DNA of 64,000 nt from Hyphomicrobiales bacterium (lineage in GTDB: Bacteria; Pseudomonadota; Alphaproteobacteria; Rhizobiales; Kaistiaceae): NCBI GenBank assembly GCA_017305635.1, contig JAFKKF010000013.1:338992-402991 (forward strand). Direction: 5' to 3'. Shown piece by piece: positions 60,914-64,000 of the stretch; the stretch's first letter is position 1; every line of letters begins with the position of its first letter. A program made the translations under genes and the position numbers. The notes beneath the pieces were generated by a model. It saw nothing but the letters and a program-made list of their open reading frames with translations, was not told the origin of the DNA and made no database searches.

Positions 60914-62005
60914 ATGGCCGCCGGCACTGAAGGAAACGTGATCATCTCGCTCCGCCCGGAGCATTTCGGCGACAGGGAAGCGGTGCTCGCCACCAGCGAC
61001 GGCATGACCGCCTCGACCTTCCGCTATCCGACCGGGGTCGCGGCGGTCCGCATCGTCAACCGCAAGGGCGAGATCATCCTCCTCCCCTTCCAGGGCCAGC
61101 AGATCTGGGACGCGCGCTTCCTCGGCCGCACCCTCACCATGAAGACCTATTTCCCGCAGCCTGTGGCGACCAGCAACTACCTCTCCACCTATGGCGCCTT
61201 CTTCCTCCATTGCGGCGTCACTGCCATGGGCAATCCCGGCGCCGGCGACACCCATCCACTCCACGGCGAATTGCCCAATGCGACCTACCAGGAAGCGGAG
61301 CTCGTCATCGGCCGCGACGCGGAGGGCAGCTTCATGGCGCTGACCGGGCGCTATCGGCACGCCGTATCCTTCGCCCATCACTACACGGCGCGGCCGAGCG
61401 TCACGCTCCATGCCGACGCGACGGCCATGGACCTGACCCTCGACGTGCACAACCACCGGCTCGAGCCGATGGAGGTCATGTACCTCGCCCATATCAACTT
61501 CCGTCCGGTCGACGACGGGCGGCTCGTCGACACGATCAAGCGGGATCCGGCGCGCATCCGCGTGCGCTCGGCGCCGCCCACCTCCTCCGACGAGCACAAG
61601 AAGTTCATCGAGGCGGTGAAGGCCGATCCCGACATCCACCGGCACGAAGTGGCCGGCCGGCGGATCAAGCCGGAACTGGTGCTCGCGGTCGATTGCGCCG
61701 CCGATGCCGATGGCTGGGCGCACAGCATGCAGCTCCATCCCGACGGCTCGGCCGATTTCGTCAGCCACCGTCCGGACGAGCTGAAGACCGGCGTGCGCTG
61801 GACCGCGCGCCACGGCGACATGGACGCCCTCGGCCTCATGCTGCCGGCGACCGCCGAGCCCGACGGCTACAATGCCGAGAAGGCGAAGGGCAATGTCGGC
61901 ACGATCCCGCCGGACGGCCACTTCCGCTTCCACATCGTCTGCGGCGCGCTCGATCCGGCTGCGGCGAAGGATTTTCGCCGGCGCGTCGAGGCGGTGCCGC
62001 GCTAG
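60914..62005 (+). CDS. DUF4432 / aldose-1-epimerase-like protein
   Basis: 363 residues, beta-rich galactose-mutarotase-like fold. Marks: ILLPFQGQQIWDARFLGRTLTMKT, HGELPNATYQEAELVIG with the conserved HGE, and LTLDVHNHRLEPMEVMYLAHINFRPVDDGRLVDTI. These fit DUF4432 proteins, which sit in sugar-catabolic clusters and may bind or epimerise a sugar or sugar acid. It has a very strong ribosome site. The stop shares CTAG with the convergent amidohydrolase gene. Confidence 0.82.
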   Translation: MAAGTEGNVIISLRPEHFGDREAVLATSDGMTASTFRYPTGVAAVRIVNRKGEIILLPFQGQQIWDARFLGRTLTMKTYFPQPVATSNYLSTYGAFFLHCGVTAMGNPGAGDTHPLHGELPNATYQEAELVIGRDAEGSFMALTGRYRHAVSFAHHYTARPSVTLHADATAMDLTLDVHNHRLEPMEVMYLAHINFRPVDDGRLVDTIKRDPARIRVRSAPPTSSDEHKKFIEAVKADPDIHRHEVAGRRIKPELVLAVDCAADADGWAHSMQLHPDGSADFVSHRPDELKTGVRWTARHGDMDALGLMLPATAEPDGYNAEKAKGNVGTIPPDGHFRFHIVCGALDPAAAKDFRRRVEAVPR

Positions 62006-62832
62006 GACGCGCGGCCGAGCAGGCGGAGAAGGTTGCCGCCCATGACCGCCGCGCGCTCGGCGGGCGCCAGTCCGCCAAGGAGCGGATTGTCGACCGTCTG
62101 CGCGAAGGAGACGAGGTCGAGCGCCGGCGGGAAGTCGGAGGCCCAGAGGCACCGCGCCGCGCCGAAACGGTCGAGGACGGCGTCGATGAAGGGGCGCGCC
62201 GCCTCGTGCGGCCAGGCGTGCTCGGGCATGCTGATCGCGTAGAGGCCCGAGATCTTCACGAAGACGTTCGGCATCGGCGCGAGCGCGAGCAGTGGCGCGA
62301 TGCGAGCCTCCGCCGCCTCTCGCGAGGGCACCCTCGGATGGGCGCCCGGCAGGCCGACATGGGAGAAGAGGAACCGGCAATCGGGCGCCGCTGCGACCAC
62401 CGGGCCGAGCTCGGCTATCGCCTCCGGCGGCGCGTTCAGCGAGATGATGGCGCCCGCGCGGTCGAGCACGGTCCAGAAGCCGGCCGGCCGCGTCGCGACG
62501 AGGCGCGCGGTCGCGGCGTCCGGCGCGTAGAGCGCGATACCGGCATGACCCGCGGCGAGCAGCGCCTCGACGGTCGCCTCGCCGGCCACGGCAATGTCGT
62601 CGACATGGCCGACCGTCGCCATCCAGGGACGGGTCCGAGCCAGCTCGCGGATGTAGGCATTGTTGCCGGGGTCTATCGCCAGCCCCTCATATCCAACGAT
62701 CAACGCCGCGGCGATATCGTGCGCGCTTCGCAGCAGCTCATAGGCCTCGATGTCGGACCTCAGCAGGCTCGCGCCATAAGGGCCGGGAAAGCCGCGGCGG
62801 AAGAAGTGGATATGGGCGTCGGCGAGGGTCAC
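62002..62832 (-). CDS. Amidohydrolase-family (TIM-barrel) hydrolase
   Basis: 276 residues. The N-terminal DAHIHFFRR (HxH metal site), later LFSHVGLPGAHPR and the terminal-side WASDFPPALDL (Asp) are the COG3618/amidohydrolase_2 pattern, a family that includes sugar-acid lactonases such as the 2-pyrone and fuconolactone hydrolases. In a sugar cluster a lactonase is plausible; the substrate is unknown. The ATG overlaps the oxidoreductase stop by 4 bases, so a dehydrogenase-lactonase pair is suggested. Confidence 0.83.
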   Translation of the reverse strand: MTLADAHIHFFRRGFPGPYGASLLRSDIEAYELLRSAHDIAAALIVGYEGLAIDPGNNAYIRELARTRPWMATVGHVDDIAVAGEATVEALLAAGHAGIALYAPDAATARLVATRPAGFWTVLDRAGAIISLNAPPEAIAELGPVVAAAPDCRFLFSHVGLPGAHPRVPSREAAEARIAPLLALAPMPNVFVKISGLYAISMPEHAWPHEAARPFIDAVLDRFGAARCLWASDFPPALDLVSFAQTVDNPLLGGLAPAERAAVMGGNLLRLLGRAS

Positions 62833-63794
62833 AGGCGCACGACGTCCCGCGTCGCCAGCGAGCGGACGATCGCGTCGGCCGCGGCGAGGCCCTGACGAGC
62901 CTCGGCGAGCGTCGCGCCGCCCGGATGTGCGCCCGCCCGGATGCCGGCGGCGAAGGTCGTGAGCTCGGTCCGCAATTCGTCGTCCGGCGGCCCCGCGGTC
63001 AGGTCGATCACGCGCGGCTTCATCCCGAAGACGCTGATGCGCCGGCCGAATTCCATCTCCACGCTGCCCTCTGTGCCGACGACCTCCAGCTTGTCCGGCG
63101 GCGTGTCGTGCGTGGGATAGGTCCAGGCGCTCGCCAGGTGCCAGGTGCAGCCCTTCTCGCCGCTCCCCGTCGCCAGCGTCTCGGAGCGGAAGGTCTCCGG
63201 CGGAGAGCGCAGGGCGAGCACCGAGGCGAGGCCGGCGCCGGTGAACCAGACCGCGACGTCGATGTCGTGGATCATCGTCATCAGGACCGGATCGATGTCG
63301 GGATAGCGCGCCGCGTGGGAATCGTCGCGATGACGGCGCGTGCTGACCGAGAGGATGTCGCCGATCTCGCCGGAGCGCACGATCGCCAGCGCCTCGCGGT
63401 AGGCCGCGGAGAAGCGGAGGATGTGGCCGGGCAATGCGAAGGCCGTGCTCGCTGCCTCGGCGGCGATGAGGATATCGGCTTCGGCGACCTCCATCGCGAC
63501 CGGCTTCTCGACAAGGACCGGAATGCCGCGGGAAAGGGCAAGGGTCGCGATCGGGACGTGGGTGTGGCCAGGCGTCGCGATGACGAGCCCGTCCAGGGCG
63601 GCCCGGTCGATGAGTTCGCCGACATCGGCGACGGCAAGCTCGATCCCGTATCGGGCGGCAACCTCCCGCCGTCCCGCCTCGCCCGGATCGGCGATGCCGG
63701 CTATGGCCACGTCGTCCATTCCGGCGAGGGTCCGGATATGCTCGCGGCCGAAGAGGCCGGCGCCGGCGACCGCGATGCGCACTCTGTCAGCCAT
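62829..63794 (-). CDS. Gfo/Idh/MocA-family oxidoreductase
   Basis: 321 residues from MADRVRIAVAGAG; the open frame extends further, but this ATG puts the Rossmann motif GAGLFGREHIRTL at the N-terminus. Family marks: VLVEKPVAMEVAEAD (catalytic Lys in EKP), LPGHILRFSAAYREA, and HDIDVAVWFTGAG with the conserved His. It is an NAD(P)-dependent sugar or inositol dehydrogenase. Two bases after the PLP-enzyme gene and overlapping the amidohydrolase gene by 4, it is in the middle of a compact operon. Confidence 0.9.
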   Translation of the reverse strand: MADRVRIAVAGAGLFGREHIRTLAGMDDVAIAGIADPGEAGRREVAARYGIELAVADVGELIDRAALDGLVIATPGHTHVPIATLALSRGIPVLVEKPVAMEVAEADILIAAEAASTAFALPGHILRFSAAYREALAIVRSGEIGDILSVSTRRHRDDSHAARYPDIDPVLMTMIHDIDVAVWFTGAGLASVLALRSPPETFRSETLATGSGEKGCTWHLASAWTYPTHDTPPDKLEVVGTEGSVEMEFGRRISVFGMKPRVIDLTAGPPDDELRTELTTFAAGIRAGAHPGGATLAEARQGLAAADAIVRSLATRDVVRL

Positions 63795-63796
63795 CG

Positions 63797-64000
63797 TCAG
63801 ACCGTTCCTTCGGCACCTGCGCCGCAGACGAGGGCGCAGATATTGCGGGCTCCCTTCAGCGCCGGGATGCCGGCCTGGAGGGCGGCGATCGAGGCGGCGC
63901 CGGAGAGGTCGGCCGCCGTTCCCGTCTCGAACCACAGCCAGCGCGAGGCCTCCTCCATCGCCTCGTCGCTGACCAGCACGATGTCGTCGACGTTCTTCGC
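63797..64000 (-). CDS. PLP-dependent enzyme, threonine dehydratase/synthase-like, C-terminal part
   Basis: Only the last 67 codons are in the window; the frame is open to the edge. The visible end (DDIVLVSDEAMEEASRWLWFETGTAADLSGAASIAALQAG then KGARNICALVCGAGAEGT) matches the fold-type II PLP family: GTAADLSGAASIAAL is where Glu/Ser-contacting residues and the small domain end, and CGAGAEGT replaces the usual CGGNVD. It may be threonine dehydratase or a sugar-acid-related lyase; the family call is from the tail only. Confidence 0.65.
   Translation of the reverse strand, partial: AKNVDDIVLVSDEAMEEASRWLWFETGTAADLSGAASIAALQAGIPALKGARNICALVCGAGAEGTV

Noticed and set aside
1..64000. CRISPR array, tRNA/rRNA genes, transposons or prophage
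   Set aside because: No regularly spaced direct repeats, cloverleaf-like gene, transposase, integrase or phage structural gene was seen on either strand; the only repeats are the palindromic elements near 20.1 and 43.1 kb.

Overview
The window is GC-rich, densely coded chromosomal DNA. Gene content and style point to an alphaproteobacterium, most likely of the Hyphomicrobiales (Rhizobiales): a urea urtABCDE transporter, FrcA-type half-size sugar ABC ATPases, a nucleobase-permease/histidine-kinase fusion, and GC-rich intergenic palindromic repeats. I see no tRNA, rRNA, CRISPR array, transposase or phage gene. The genus cannot be fixed from this sequence.

Layout. 1-429: end of a dgoA-like aldolase. 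445-6061 (minus): urtABCDE, urea uptake. 6376-10642 (plus): a permease-fused hybrid histidine kinase and its LuxR-type response regulator, divergent from urtA. 10648-14354: TetR repressor divergent from an EmrAB-type drug exporter, with two matching operators flanking overlapping promoters. 14523-24263 (plus): alpha-2-macroglobulin, penicillin-binding protein 1C and a membrane FHA/trypsin-fold protease. 24265-28085 (minus): SLOG/cyclase-like protein, TPR-Ser/Thr kinase and secreted trypsin. 28381-28848 (plus): SLATT-like (DUF4231) membrane protein. 28868-37322 (minus): a TIR protein followed by a 2313-residue nSTAND-type NTPase. 37472-41074 (minus): rfbCBDA, dTDP-L-rhamnose synthesis. 41290-64000: sugar and sugar-acid catabolism, with three ABC importers (two of the ribose/fructose type, one of the maltose type without its own ATPase), four SDR dehydrogenases, hydroxypyruvate isomerase, an SMP-30 lactonase, PLP enzymes, ROK and RpiR regulators, a DUF4432 sugar-binding protein, an amidohydrolase and a Gfo/Idh/MocA dehydrogenase.

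The best candidate for an undescribed system is 22.4-37.3 kb. Phospho-signalling (Ser/Thr kinase, FHA), nucleotide-ligand modules (SLOG, degenerate cyclase, TIR), a giant STAND switch, a SLATT-type membrane protein and two trypsin-fold proteases sit side by side with almost no unrelated genes between them. Each family is known from bacterial conflict or signalling systems, but I do not recognise this combination as a named system. The adjoining alpha-2-macroglobulin/PBP1C pair (protease trap and cell-wall enzyme) may extend it.

A second theme is mRNA structure: in all four ABC importers a strong stem-loop lies just downstream of the solute-binding-protein gene and before the permease gene, as expected if binding-protein mRNA is selectively stabilised. 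The catabolic genes look like separate operons, each with its own regulator, feeding sugar acids into central metabolism. The substrates cannot be read from the sequence.
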